Of a DNA stretch of 64,000 bases, positions 38,090-49,408 are shown piece by piece. The notes beneath the pieces are model-generated. The model worked only from the letters and a program-made list of their open reading frames with translations, did no database searches and had not been told where the DNA came from. Numbering within the stretch: position 1 is the first letter of the stretch; the number at the start of each line of letters is the position of its first letter. This DNA is from Silene latifolia (taxonomy: Eukaryota > Streptophyta > Magnoliopsida > Caryophyllales > Caryophyllaceae): contig NC_133536.1 of assembly GCF_048544455.1 (NCBI RefSeq), positions 166,890,825-166,954,824 of the forward strand. Reading direction: 5' to 3'. The translations under genes and the position numbers were made by a program.

Positions 38090-39592
38090 TGATACCCGTC
38101 GTTGTGAGTACCAAAAATAATATTAATAATTCCTATTAAAACTAACCTAGGCTAGTGGTAACATGGTCGAACCACAAGGAGGCGAATGTAATTAAAAGTT
38201 TTCTAAATTTAGTCTAAGGTAACAAGTGTGGGGGTTGATTTGATTTGATCTATAGCTAAAAACAATAAAAATAATAAACTAAAGAAATATATTAAATCAA
38301 ATATAAAGAAGGGTACTAGGATGGTCTTTTCATTATAGTTTCGGCGGCATCAAACTAAGTCGGTCTAAACCAAACACATGAGGCGGGAAAACAAGAGGTC
38401 CTCTCGGTCCACTCTCAACAGATAGCATCTTTCGATCTCGCTATAAGTCCCTAATGTCACTAATACTGACTCTCGTCCTGAAAAGTGATTAACAATCTAA
38501 ACTTTACCTATCTTTCGATCTCAGCATAGTTTACTCATTTTAATTGGTGGTCAATCAACTGTCCCTATCTCTCGATCTAATGGGTCAGTCACATCCTAAA
38601 CATTCAACTAGTCGTGTGCACTCGATTCGTCGAATAAAGAATTAAAACAATTAAAACGAAGGTAAAACCTCACGTGGTCAGTCGATCGACCAGGTATGGA
38701 AGTCGATCGACTGACACGCGATTCAGGCCGTGTTCATTCTACGCCGCCTACACTATAATTCCCCTACATCCTAGCACAAGCAATTTAGCTACTCATACTG
38801 AAATTAAAGGCAACAATAAAATTAATGCAATAAGCAAAAGAATTCATGCTTGAACAATAGAACAAACAATTAACATAAAGGGTAGTTCGGTTTCGGGAAA
38901 CTAACTAGCAATTCTATCCTACAAAACGATAATAAAGCAAACTGAATTATTAGCAGAAGAATACCGATTGAATTACAGAGAGAGATCCAAGAACCGAATG
39001 CAAAAGTATCAGTACGAAATAATATTAAGAACCCTAATTATTTGATAAACTAAAAACTCAATGTAAAACGAGGTAAAAGCTAGATAATTCTTCTGAAAAC
39101 CTAAGTTACGTTATATAGGAATATACGTAACACTTATTATCAAAACCTAAAACACAATGGGCTTGCTTTTCCTCGATCTTCTTATTCACGTCTGATTAGT
39201 GGTGTGGTCGATCGACTGAGCATGGCGGTTGATCGACCGAGCAGCAGTGTACAGTAGCTTCTGGAGCCCGAGGGTTGGTCGATCGACTGAAGGCAGTGGT
39301 CGATCGACTGAAGTAGCTGATAGTTGGCTTCTATAATCTCGTGGATTTGTCTTTTGGGCCTTGGAATACGCACCAAGCTCGTTCCTTAAGTGAATACTTC
39401 ACGTCAAATGCAATGCAGGATACTCGGGGACGGATTTAGCTCAATTTCGGTTGAATTCTTCACATTTCTGCAATAATGTACAAAAACACGAAAGTAGACG
39501 GAAATAGGTGAAATGGTAGCTTAAACTACATAAATGAGCTCTGAAATGCGTGTAATATGAGGTGTAAAATATCATATAAATGACACGCATCA
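38090..39592 (-). repeat. 5' LTR of element A
   Basis: Equal in length to the partner LTR, with about 25 substitutions and no visible net indel. It carries the same palindrome pairs. Confidence 0.95.
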
Positions 39593-41315
39593 ACTATCGA
39601 CGATTCTAAGTCCCGAGATAAAGTTTCGCAACCATAATGCATGAATAGTGGCCTCAAAGCATGCCACAAATTTAGCTTCCATAGTAGAAGTAGCAATGAC
39701 AGACTGCTTCCCACTTTTCCATGATATTGCCCCTTCAGGTAAAAGGAAAAAGTAGCCAAATGTTGATTTTCTACTATCAACACCTCCGACATAATCTGAA
39801 TCTGAATAACCAATCACCTTAAGATGATCGGATCTCCTATAAGTAAGCATGAGCTCCTTAGTTCCTTGCAAGTACTTAAGGATCTTCGCAGCTTTCCAGT
39901 GGTCCATTCCGGGATTACTTTGATACCGACCCAACATTCCAACAGCAAAGCTGATATCTGAACGAGTACATGTCTGAACATAGTTCAAACTCCCAACCAC
40001 AGATGCATAGGGAATTCTCTCCATTTCTTTTCGTTCCAGCTCATTACGGGGACATTGCATTTTACTAAATTTGTCCCCTTTTTGTATAGGAACTATCCCT
40101 GCAGAGCATTCATTCTATATCTCTCTAACACTTTGTCAATGTAAGCTTTCTGAGACAAACCTAACAATCCTTGTGATCTATCACGGAAAATTTCAATTCC
40201 GATCACATAGGATGCCTCACCCATATCTTTCATTTCAAAGTTCTTAAATAGATATTTCTTTACATCATGCAACATGCCTAGATCATTCGCAGCAAGTAAA
40301 ATATCATCAACATATAAGACTAAAATAACAAATCTGCTCCCACTGATCTTAATGTAGATACACCGATCGACGCTAATCTCTACAAACCCATATGACGTGA
40401 TGGTATCATTAAACTTTAAATACAATTGTCTAGAAGCTGGTTTTAGCTCATATATCGATTTTCTCAACCTACACACCTTATCTTCATTACCCGGGGATGT
40501 AAATCCCTTAGGTTGGTCCATATATACCTTTTCCTCAAGCTCACCGTTTAGAAAGGCGGTCTTTATATCCATTTGGTGAAGCTCCAGATCATAATGAGCT
40601 ACCAAAGCCAAAATAATTCTTAAAGAATCTTTCTTTGACACCGGAGAGAAAGTTTCTTTGTAATCAATGTCATCCTTCTGAGTGAAACCTTTGGAAACAA
40701 GTCGACCCTTATACCTTTCAATGTTGCCTTTAGAGTCCCTTTTAGTCTTATAGACCCATTTCGACCCAATGGCCTTAGAACCCTCAGGCAACACCACTAA
40801 TTCCATATTTTGTTGTCATCCATAGATTTCATCTCCTCTTTCATGGCAATTAACCACTTTTTAGAATTGTCACTTTTCTGCCTCATGGAATGAGACTGGA
40901 TACTGACTAATGCTCAAGTCACATTCAACCTCAATGTTATATGTCTCGTAGTCATCTGGTATGGCTGATCTTCTTTCTCTTAGAGATCGCCTTAATTATT
41001 CCCGTGGAACTTTGGCTAATGTCATTCGCCTTACAAATTGCCTTGACTGTTCACGTGACATATAATTCTCCCCTTCAATTGTGGCTTGATCATCATTGTT
41101 ATTGTCATTTTGTGGGTTTTGCACCTCATTTCGTTGTTGTTCCACTATGTCATTTGACTGTGACGGCATAATTGGTACAACAATTTAACTTCAAGAGAAG
41201 GAACTTCAGCTTGAATTTCTTTAATGTCCACTTTTCGTGGTTCAGTGCTCCCACTAGTTTGACCATTCTCATGAATCTAGCATTTTCAGTCTCTACTATT
41301 CTCGTACTGTGATTA
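39593..41315 (-). mobile_element. Old Copia element, pol part (reverse transcriptase and RNase H), broken
   Basis: The minus strand encodes Copia reverse transcriptase landmarks (GSKWVYKTKRDSKG, HQMDIKTAFLNGELEE, LYVDDILLAAND) and RNase H (GYSDSDYVGG, AISWKSGKQSVIA). The 5' end is missing: at 41316 the sequence changes abruptly into a CACTA terminal region. It is interrupted by element A at 39592/39593, and the other part is at 30595-31203. It is a broken fossil and the oldest layer of the nest. Confidence 0.88.
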
Positions 41316-41877
41316 CACTACGCCAAATAAAACCATCAATAACGGTCAGATAATGCAATTACCGTTATTAAATAAAAATACGGAACCGTTATTGCAATGA
41401 CTGTTGTTAAATATATACCACGGTTGTATACAAAATCGCGACCTTTATATAACATCAATAACGGATCTATAATACCGTTATCACAACTCAAGAACCGTTA
41501 TAAAACTGTTGTTAAATATGTTTATGTCAACGAGTATACTTTTAAGAAACCCGTTGTCCTAGTTTACTCTTGACAATGGTTTAGTGGTTCCAAAATCGTT
41601 GTTAAATATTAAATATGATAACGGTTCATTTCGTTATCTTATTTAATTAAATGTCAAAATTTAACAACGGTTTTATTGCATGCTAAATCGTTGTTATATT
41701 TATCAGTCAATGAAACTTTGACAACGGTTCTTCTTAAATAAACCTTTTTTAACATTTTGAAATATTTTTGGCAGTTTGAATGGGAGAGAAAAGATGTCAA
41801 CGGTTATTTATCTAAATAAAACCGTTGTCAAATAATTGTTTGCAACGAGTTGTTTTTAACCGTTGTCGTTTTTAATT

Positions 41878-42113
41878 TTTTTTTGTTTTAAAAAAATGAT
41901 TTTAACTTGTTCTAGCAGTTGCTGAAATGCTATTTTTTCAGTAGCGTTTGTAACAGATGCTGGAATGCTATTTTTCAGCAGTTATCGTTTTTAAATTTTT
42001 TTTGTTTTTTTAAAAAAATGATTAACTTGTTCTAGCAAATTTCTTTGAAATGCTTTTTTTTTCAAAGAGTTTGTAATAAATTTGCTAGAATGCTATTTTT
42101 CAAATTCTTCTTT
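41878..42113. repeat. Two-copy tandem repeat of about 118 bp with nested small palindromes
   Basis: Both units start with a T run and A run followed by ATGATT and AACTTGTTCTAGCA, and both contain GAATGCTATTTTTCA. In unit 1 the small stems are CAG/CTG words; in unit 2 the equivalent places carry AAATTT/CAAAG words. An inverted copy of the TGCTGGAATGCTATTTTC word follows at about 42113-42130. Confidence 0.7.
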
Positions 42114-42277
42114 GAAAATAGCATTCCAGCAGATGTGCACTGCAAAAATTCAATCCCGCTTCAAAATAATACACCCCGTGATCAATTAAACCCAATTTCA
42201 AAACAGTACAAACAGGATGATCAAAAGCCATAAAACACAACTTCCTCAAAAAAACAAAAGAAGCCAATATACAATGG

Positions 42278-42424
<147 letters not shown>

Positions 42425-42469
42425 TGTACATAAAGCATGAGCAAACTATTGTGACTCCGCTAATGAAAC

Positions 42470-43977
42470 TGATGCGTGTCTTTTATATGATGTTTTACAT
42501 CCCATTTTACACGCATTTCAGAGCTCATTCATGTAGTTTATGCTACATTTCTCCCTATTTCCGTCTACTTCCGTATTTTTGTACATTATTGCAGAAATGT
42601 GAAGAACTCAACGGAAATTGAGCTAAATCCGTCCTCGAGTATCCTGCATTGCATTTTGACGTGAAGAATTTACTTAAGAAACAAGCTTGGTGCGCATTCC
42701 AAGGCCCAAAAGACAAATCCACGGGATTATAGAAGTCAAGTAGCAGCTAAAGCAGTCGATCGACCACTACCTTCAGTCGATCGACCAACCATCGGGTTCC
42801 AGAAGCTACTGTTCATTGCTATTCAGTCGATCGACCAGTCCGAGCAGTCGATCGACCAAGCCGCTATCCCAGACGAGAATTAAAAGATCGAGGAAACGCA
42901 AGCCCATCGAGTTTAGGTTTTGATAATAATTGTTACGTATATTTCCTATATAACGTAACCTAGAAACATCAGTTTATGATCAAGTTTTTACATTAAGTTT
43001 TACATACCGTTCTTTAGAAATAATTAGGGTTTGGGAAACTATTTCGCATTGGATTTTCGTTGTGATTTCAATCATTCCGTTACGATCCTACTGCAATTTC
43101 GGTATTCACTTGCTCTATTTTCAGTTCATCTTTATTTCATTGATAGTAAAGGAATTGTTAGTTAGTCTCCCGAAACCGAATTATCTTTATTGTTAATTGT
43201 TTGTTCATTCGTTTTAAGCATGAAACCTTCTGTCTATTTTGTTAATTTTATTGTTGTTATCATCGTTAGTATGAGTAGCTAAATCAATTGTTCTAGGATG
43301 TAGGGGAATTGTAGTGTAGGCGGCAATATAAAGAACACGGCCTGATTCGCGTGTTGGTCGATCGACCGCCATACCTGGTCGATCGACTAACCACGTGAGG
43401 TTTTTATTTTCGTTTTAATTGTTTTAATTCTTAATTCGACGAATCGAGTGCACACGACTAGTTGAATGCTTAGGATATGACTGACCCATTAGATCGAGAG
43501 ATAGGGACAGTTGCTAGATCACCAATTAAAATGACTAAACTAAGCCGGGATCGAAAGATAGGTAGAGTTTAGACCGTAAATCCCTTTTCAGGACGAAAGT
43601 TAGTATTAGTGATATTAGGGACCTATAGCGAGATCGAAAGATGCTATTTGTTAAGAGTGGACCGAGAGGACCTCTTTATTTCCCGCCTCATGTGTTTTGT
43701 TTAGACCTGTTTAATATGCTGCCGCCGAAACTATAACGAACCGACCATCCTAGTACCTATTTTATATTTGATTTTATATAATTCATTAGTTTACTTTTAT
43801 TTTATTGTTATTAGCTATAGACCAAACCCAATCAAACCCCCACCTTTTGTTACCTTAGACCGAATTTAAACAACTAGAAATTACGTCTGCCTCTCTGTGG
43901 TTCGACCCGACTGCCGCTAGCTATAGTTGTAGTTGGAGTTTATAAATATTATTTTTGACACCTCACGACGATTATCA
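42470..43977 (+). repeat. 5' LTR of element B
   Basis: It has a doubled palindrome module at 42755, 42776, 42826 and 42847, and a single pair at 43357/43378. A TATATAA box (42947-42953) sits inside an imperfect inverted repeat bounded by GTTACG and CGTAAC. Confidence 0.95.
42947..42953 (+). promoter_or_regulatory. Probable TATA box of the element B LTR
   Basis: TATATAA lies mid-LTR and is flanked by GTTACGTATA on the left and AACGTAAC on the right, an imperfect palindrome. The same arrangement is conserved in the LTRs of element A, which supports a promoter role; this is inference from position only. Confidence 0.55.
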
Positions 43978-43982
43978 AATTT

Positions 43983-44000
43983 TGGCGCCGTTGCCGGGGA
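43983..44000 (+). promoter_or_regulatory. Primer binding site of element B, tRNA-Asp type
   Basis: Reads TGGCGCCGTTGCCGGGGA, five bases inside the 5' LTR, identical to the PBS of element A. Confidence 0.93.
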
Positions 44001-44102
44001 GGCAATGGTTCTAATTTTTAGTTGTTTTTATTTAGTCTTTCTTTAGTTTAAGGGACTTACGTTCCTTAAACTTTTCTTATATTTTTTTTGTAGTTTCCTC
44101 TT

Positions 44103-47100
44103 ATGCGCAGGTCACAGGGTGGTGAACTAGTACCATTAAATCCTGAGATCGAGAAATCCTTGCGCGAGTTGAGACGATCACAAAGGGTATTACCGACAGA
44201 GGAAGAGCTGAGTACTCTGTCAAGCTACTACGAGAACGCCCTGTTGGAAGGAGATCCACCTACATCTCCTGCTTCAATTTCTTCAGCCAAGACAGTCACT
44301 TCTCCATAAATCCCAGTCATGGCTGAAGAAGCAACCATTACTAGTCACTCAGAGCCTACAGCTGCGAATCTCTACAAAGGATTCGAACTACCTGGGGAGG
44401 CGAGAAAATTCGAGCCAAAGCCTTCCTATATTAACCTGGTTGAGAGAAACCAGTTCGGAGGAGCTGCAAATGAAGATGCAGCCAAGCAAATGGAGATTTT
44501 TATTGATTATTGCTGCTCTATACCCCCGCCGGCCGGTGTGACCCAAGATCAGATCAAGGAGACCATGTTCATTTTCTCTCTTCGTGACGCTGCAAGAGAG
44601 TGGTATAGAGATCTGGACCGAGCCGCCCATGGGATCACCGACTTGAATTCCTTGGCCCTAGCATTCTACAAAAAATACTTCTCTGCCTCAAAGACGAATG
44701 CCATTAGAGCTCAGATAACGAGCTTTAAACAAGGGCCTGATGAGAACTTCCATGAAGCATGGGTCCGTTTCAAAAAACTGGTGCGAAGCATACCGCACCA
44801 TGGGTTCGAAAAATGGAGTCTTTGCAACTTGTTCTATAATGGGCTGTATGACGATCAGAGGGCCATTTTGGATGCTGCAGCCAATGGCCGATTTGCTGAG
44901 AACATGGGAAAGACTAAGAGGTGGAAGATCATCGATGATTTGGCCACTCATAAGGCTGAATATGGGAATTCGAGAGGAAACCAGAGGAGAGCTGCTCTGA
45001 ATCTTCCTCTCGTTCTTTGCACTAGAAGCTCTCACTGCAAGGTTTGACAAATATGAATTGGGAAGAGCTTCTAAAGGTGGGATGTACCATGTTAACGCTT
45101 TTTTTTTGGCCCCTTTCGTCTCGTAGAAGATGTGGAGTCAGGGGGCATGTCTCAGAGAATTGTTCTGTCCCCTTTGAGTCTTGTGCTGCCTTTCAATACT
45201 ATAGGCAGACAAACACGTACTATGAGCCGAATGTCCACCCCAACTTGAGGTGGAGTAGCCAGAATGTCCTGAATCCGACTCAACCTCCACAACAGCAGCA
45301 GCAAGCTTATGTGCCCCCTCATCATAAGCAACAACAATACCAAAAACCTCCTTATGTGCCGCAGCAGCAACAACAATCCCATGGTTCTGATTTTGCTGAG
45401 TTTAAGAACTTGCTGCTGAAGGAGTCCCAAGCTAGAGAGGCCGGGATGAAGCTACTAGAGAGCCAAATTGCTCAATTGGCTAGTAAGAGTACCACTCGAG
45501 CTCCCGGACACTTACCGACTCAAACTGACCAGAAAGAGACCCTGAATGCCATTACTTTGAGGAGTGGGTCTACCCTGAAGGGGCCTGCTATGGTCGAGGA
45601 TGCCCCTGAAAAGAATGAGGCGGAACCGAGCCAAAAGAAAGCTTTAACGAAAAATAACAAGAACAAGGCGTCTACCAGGTATATCAGTCGATCGACTGAT
45701 ATACCCGGTCGATCGACTGATATGCGGGTTACAGGAGCTTCTGGAACTGTACATCTTAGTCGATCGACTGAGCAAGGTGGTCGATCGACTGAGACCCCTG
45801 CTGATATTGAGAAATTTCGTCCTTCAATGCCCGATAATTTAAGAGACCATTTGTTCCGGGGTTCGACAACTCCGAAAGTATTGGGGCAAGGCCCAAGTGC
45901 TGATGGGTCCGTCCCGATTTCGAAGTTCGATCCAATGACGGTTAATGGCTCACATTTGAGACGGTCTGAAGAGGGGTCAAGCTTCAATAAGAAGAAAGTT
46001 GTGGACTTTCAGCCTAAGTCCACGGATGCCGGCATGCGAGACTTAGAAGAGAGGGCTAAGGTACTTCTCTCAGCCCCATATCCAGAGAGACTAGTGCCGA
46101 CAAAGGAACAGGTATCTTTCAATAAATTTGAAAAGGTTATTCGTAGTTTGAATGTACAAGTTCCTTTCCTTGAGTTGGTCAATCAAGTGCCTGCCTACAC
46201 TAAATTCATGAAACAACTCTTGTCTAAGAAAAAGTCACTTGAAAATGTGCACACTGTCGCATTAACCAAAGAGTCATTCTCTTATTTGTCTCATACTGCA
46301 CCCCATAAGCTAGAGGACCCGGGTAGCTTTTCTGTTCCTTGCAATATAGGTACCTTCTCTATTGAGAAGGCATTATGTGACTTAGGAGCTAGTATAAGCG
46401 TCATGCCTTTGAGCCTTGCTAGGAAGCTCAAATTGACTAGGTTCGCAGTGACAAATATGACAGTACAGATGGCTGACCGATCTGCGGTCCAGCCAATAGG
46501 AGTCTTAGAGGACCTCCCTGTCCAAATAGGGAAGTTTTTCTTCCCCGTCGACTTCGTTGTACTTGACATGCCTGAGGATGCCCACATTCCCATTATTTTG
46601 GGTAGGCCATTTCTGCACACTACTGGTGCAGTCATAGATGTCGGTCTAGGAACCTTGACTTTTAAAGTGGGCAAGCATTCTATTGTTTTTGCCCAGCCAT
46701 CTAGGAAAAAGGACCCCATGTGGCCTGTGACTTGTAACACGGTTTCTGACAAGAAATCGTACTTTGTGCTTCCTGATTTACCTATCTCTATTCCTGTTGT
46801 AACCCCTCCGCCCCAGATTGGGAGCAAATTGGAGAAAGATTTGTCTATCTCTGACATTGCAGAAGCTGGTTTGGGGAAGGAAGAGCTGCAAGTCACTCCA
46901 GCTGCGAAGAAGCCAATCGTTTCACGAGGAGGTCTTGGTTGCCTTAGCTATGCCATTGATGAGGAAGTTGATGACGAGCCGGTCAAGGCAAGGGAGTCCG
47001 ACTTGGACTTTGATGAGCAAGAAGAGGTCATTGACGGGGGAGATGATAAAAGTGTTGATCCGTTGAGCCATACGGACGTGGAAGCTAAGAAGGGTGCAAC

Positions 47101-47176
47101 TGATAAGATAAGCACCGTTGAGGCTACCTCTAGTAGCCAGAAGCCGACGAAGTGGGCCATCCGTGGCCGTTCTTGA
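44103..47176 (+). other. Element B gag and protease coding region
   Basis: The region starts at the ATG of MRRSQGGELV and encodes the gag domain (AREWYRDLDRAAHGIT), a knuckle (CGVRGHVSENC), a Gln-rich spacer (about 45280-45380), a Ser/Asp/Arg segment built on the palindrome module (45687-45790), and the retropepsin-like domain (DLGASISVMP, IILGRPFLHT). It ends with an acidic tail. It is a fossil coding region with a few interruptions and no polymerase or integrase. Confidence 0.88.
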
Positions 47177-49408
47177 TTAACTACTAGTTGATCACATGTT
47201 TTCCAAAACATTTTATTTGCTTTTGTTAAACACTTTTTATTGCTTTTGTGTGCGCGAAACTTCGCATTTTATTTTGCTTGCTTAGGGTTTTATGCGTTTG
47301 AGACTTTATTTTGGGTTTTGCGCAATTTTGGGCACGTATTATTGTGCACTTGCAGGTTTTTAGACCTCTTTAGCTCAAGTAATTGAGCAAATACGAAGAA
47401 ATAAGAAGTAACAGCAGTATTTTCAGTCGACCGACTGGACTGAGTGGTCGATCGACTGATCTGCAGGTTCCAGGAGCTAATGTTCCTTTCACCTCGGTCG
47501 ATCGACTGAGTGATGTGGTCGATCGACCGACCTGCACTGCTGTACCGGTTACGACCTCTCTCCTGCTATGTTTGGTCGATTTGCAGAATTAAGGGAGTTT
47601 TCTACTCCACTTTATCTTCCGTCATTTATTTATTTCTTCTATTTTTCTCAAGTTTGCACATAATACCGCTTCATTATTGTCTTTCTCGATTTTATGCGTG
47701 GTACTTTGTTTGTCTTTTCAGGTACTTATTAGTAGCACTGCTGGCTACTGAAACCTCCTAGCTCACGATGGTTTGGGGAGGTTTCCTTTGCTGCGCTTAA
47801 AGTCTTGTAAGTTCCCGATTTCCACTTCATGTCATTTTTTGTTTATTTTCCCGCAAATTCCCATTTCTCTTTTCTTCATTACATGATCTTGCACAATGGG
47901 GACATTGTGCGATTTGGTTTGGGGAAGGGTTTTGCATCTCATATCATTTGCTTGCATTCACGTTTACATTTTGTTTTGCATTGTTTATTTCATTCTTATA
48001 TTCAAAAAATTTCAAAAAATTTCAAAAATTACAAAAAATGCACGTTTATTTTAGCATATAGGTCGAGTCAGAATGGTAGTATTTCAAGGATGACATTGCA
48101 TTTGCATCTGTTTTGCCTAAGCCTTGCTTGATTAACATGTTATTAGTAGAATCATATATGCATATCTACGAGCTTTTGTTAAATTATTTGCTGAACTTGA
48201 GGCTTGACTTTGAATTTTGGCAATCTACATCATATTTCTGAGATTTAGAGCCTATAACTGGTGACATCTATGATCGTTTTATTTAGGAATGTGAGTAGTA
48301 CTCCTTATAAGACATGTCATATCAATTTGCATAAATATGAACTTAATCTGCTTAATACCTGTATTGCATTCGGTCTGTGGTTAGTTGACACATGTGGTAG
48401 AGGTTTCCCCTTATTCGTTTTGCCCATGAACCCCACACTGCCAAAAATAGCCTTTTTGTCCCATTACTACATCCTACATATAGCCTGTCCTTTGTCAAGC
48501 TAGTAGTCCGTGTCCTTGGGATTGTTACTTAGTTTTTGGTAGTAAATGCTCTTATTAAAAATTTAGTAGGGAAAATGAAAAGAAAGGAAGGAAAGAAACA
48601 AAGTTGAAAAGAAAAGAAAAGAAGTGAAAAAGAAAATTATTCGAAAAAAAGAAAGAAAAAGAGGTTTTGTACTGTTGAAGCGGTCGACCGACTGGCACCA
48701 AAGGTCGATCGACTGAGGTTCGAGAAAAAGAGAAAGAATCAATTCGCATAATTCAAGCCTTTATCTTTTGGCGATTTTTGCTCCCATGTATTATTCATAT
48801 TTTATGGGGAGTTAGTTGATTACTTTTATACCTGGAGATTGTGAGATTTGTGCTTGCTATAGCACCGTTTCATTTGTTTTTGAGCAAGAAGTTGGATGTT
48901 GCCATATGGTTCCGTTTCGGTACTAGCTTGATCACCTGTACCTCCACTTTTCCATAAAATGTTTTGCCTCTTCTTACCCATACCTCACATATCCACATAT
49001 ATACCTCGGCATGTGTCATGGTCATTTGTTGGTTGGAATGCATATGTACGGTCATAGAGATTACCTTCATATTATATTGCAAGCATGTTCTTATAGGTCG
49101 TAGTTAGGTGAGTGTCACTACAAATGAATTCTTTCTATCTTTACATTATTCACCTGTGCTTATTTGAGTGATATGAGCAACCCGTGAGAGTCCAATTTGA
49201 TAAGTCTCTACAGTTGACGGTTCAGTAGTTTTAACGACTCCATAACTCGTTTGCATGATTCATTTGCTAATTGATTGTTGGTTGTGCATTAAAATGGTTT
49301 AGGCTTTACATGTTGCATTTCGCTCTGAGATTGAACTCGTTCCATTAGGTCATTAGATCAAGTCTTGTTCTTGCTTAGGGACAAGCAAGGGTTTGGTTTG
49401 GGGAAGTT
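47177..49408. other. Non-coding 3' interior of element B
   Basis: No recognisable protein domain in any frame. It contains a doubled palindrome module (47426, 47447, 47497, 47518), a single pair (48683/48704) and three GGTTTGGGGA-type purine tracts (about 47769, 47926, 49394). Only the last borders the LTR. It is collinear with 32707-34902 in element A, which suggests a conserved untranslated role. Confidence 0.8.

Larger units (their letters stand above)
31204..39592 (-). mobile_element. Gag-protease-only LTR element A (Athila-like Ty3/gypsy gag, TR-GAG-like), coding part broken
   Basis: Two 1,503-bp LTRs (31204-32706, 38090-39592) begin TGATGCGTG and end GGTATCA on the minus strand. The TSD ACTAT is perfect (31199-31203, 39593-39597). 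The PBS is an 18-nt match to tRNA-Asp (TGGCGCCGTTGCCGGGGA). A GGTTTGGGGAAGTT purine tract borders the 3' LTR. The interior (5.4 kb) encodes only gag (retrotransposon gag domain with LRDDAREWYRDL, then a CCHC-like knuckle) and a retropepsin-like domain (DLGASISVMP, IILGRPFL). There is no reverse transcriptase or integrase, so it must use enzymes of relatives. Coding is broken in a few places. LTRs differ at about 25 sites (1.7 percent by eye), about 0.6 million years at 1.3e-8 per site per year. Confidence 0.93.

Noticed and set aside
42755-42857. CRISPR-like array from regularly spaced palindromes
   Set aside because: Plant genome context, 10-bp repeats, 10-bp spacers, positions in LTR and coding DNA, and no cas genes. 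These are element-specific motifs.
47177-49408. Envelope-like or polymerase gene in the 3' interior of elements A and B
   Set aside because: Open frames are short, differ between the two copies and show no transmembrane, reverse transcriptase or integrase motifs.
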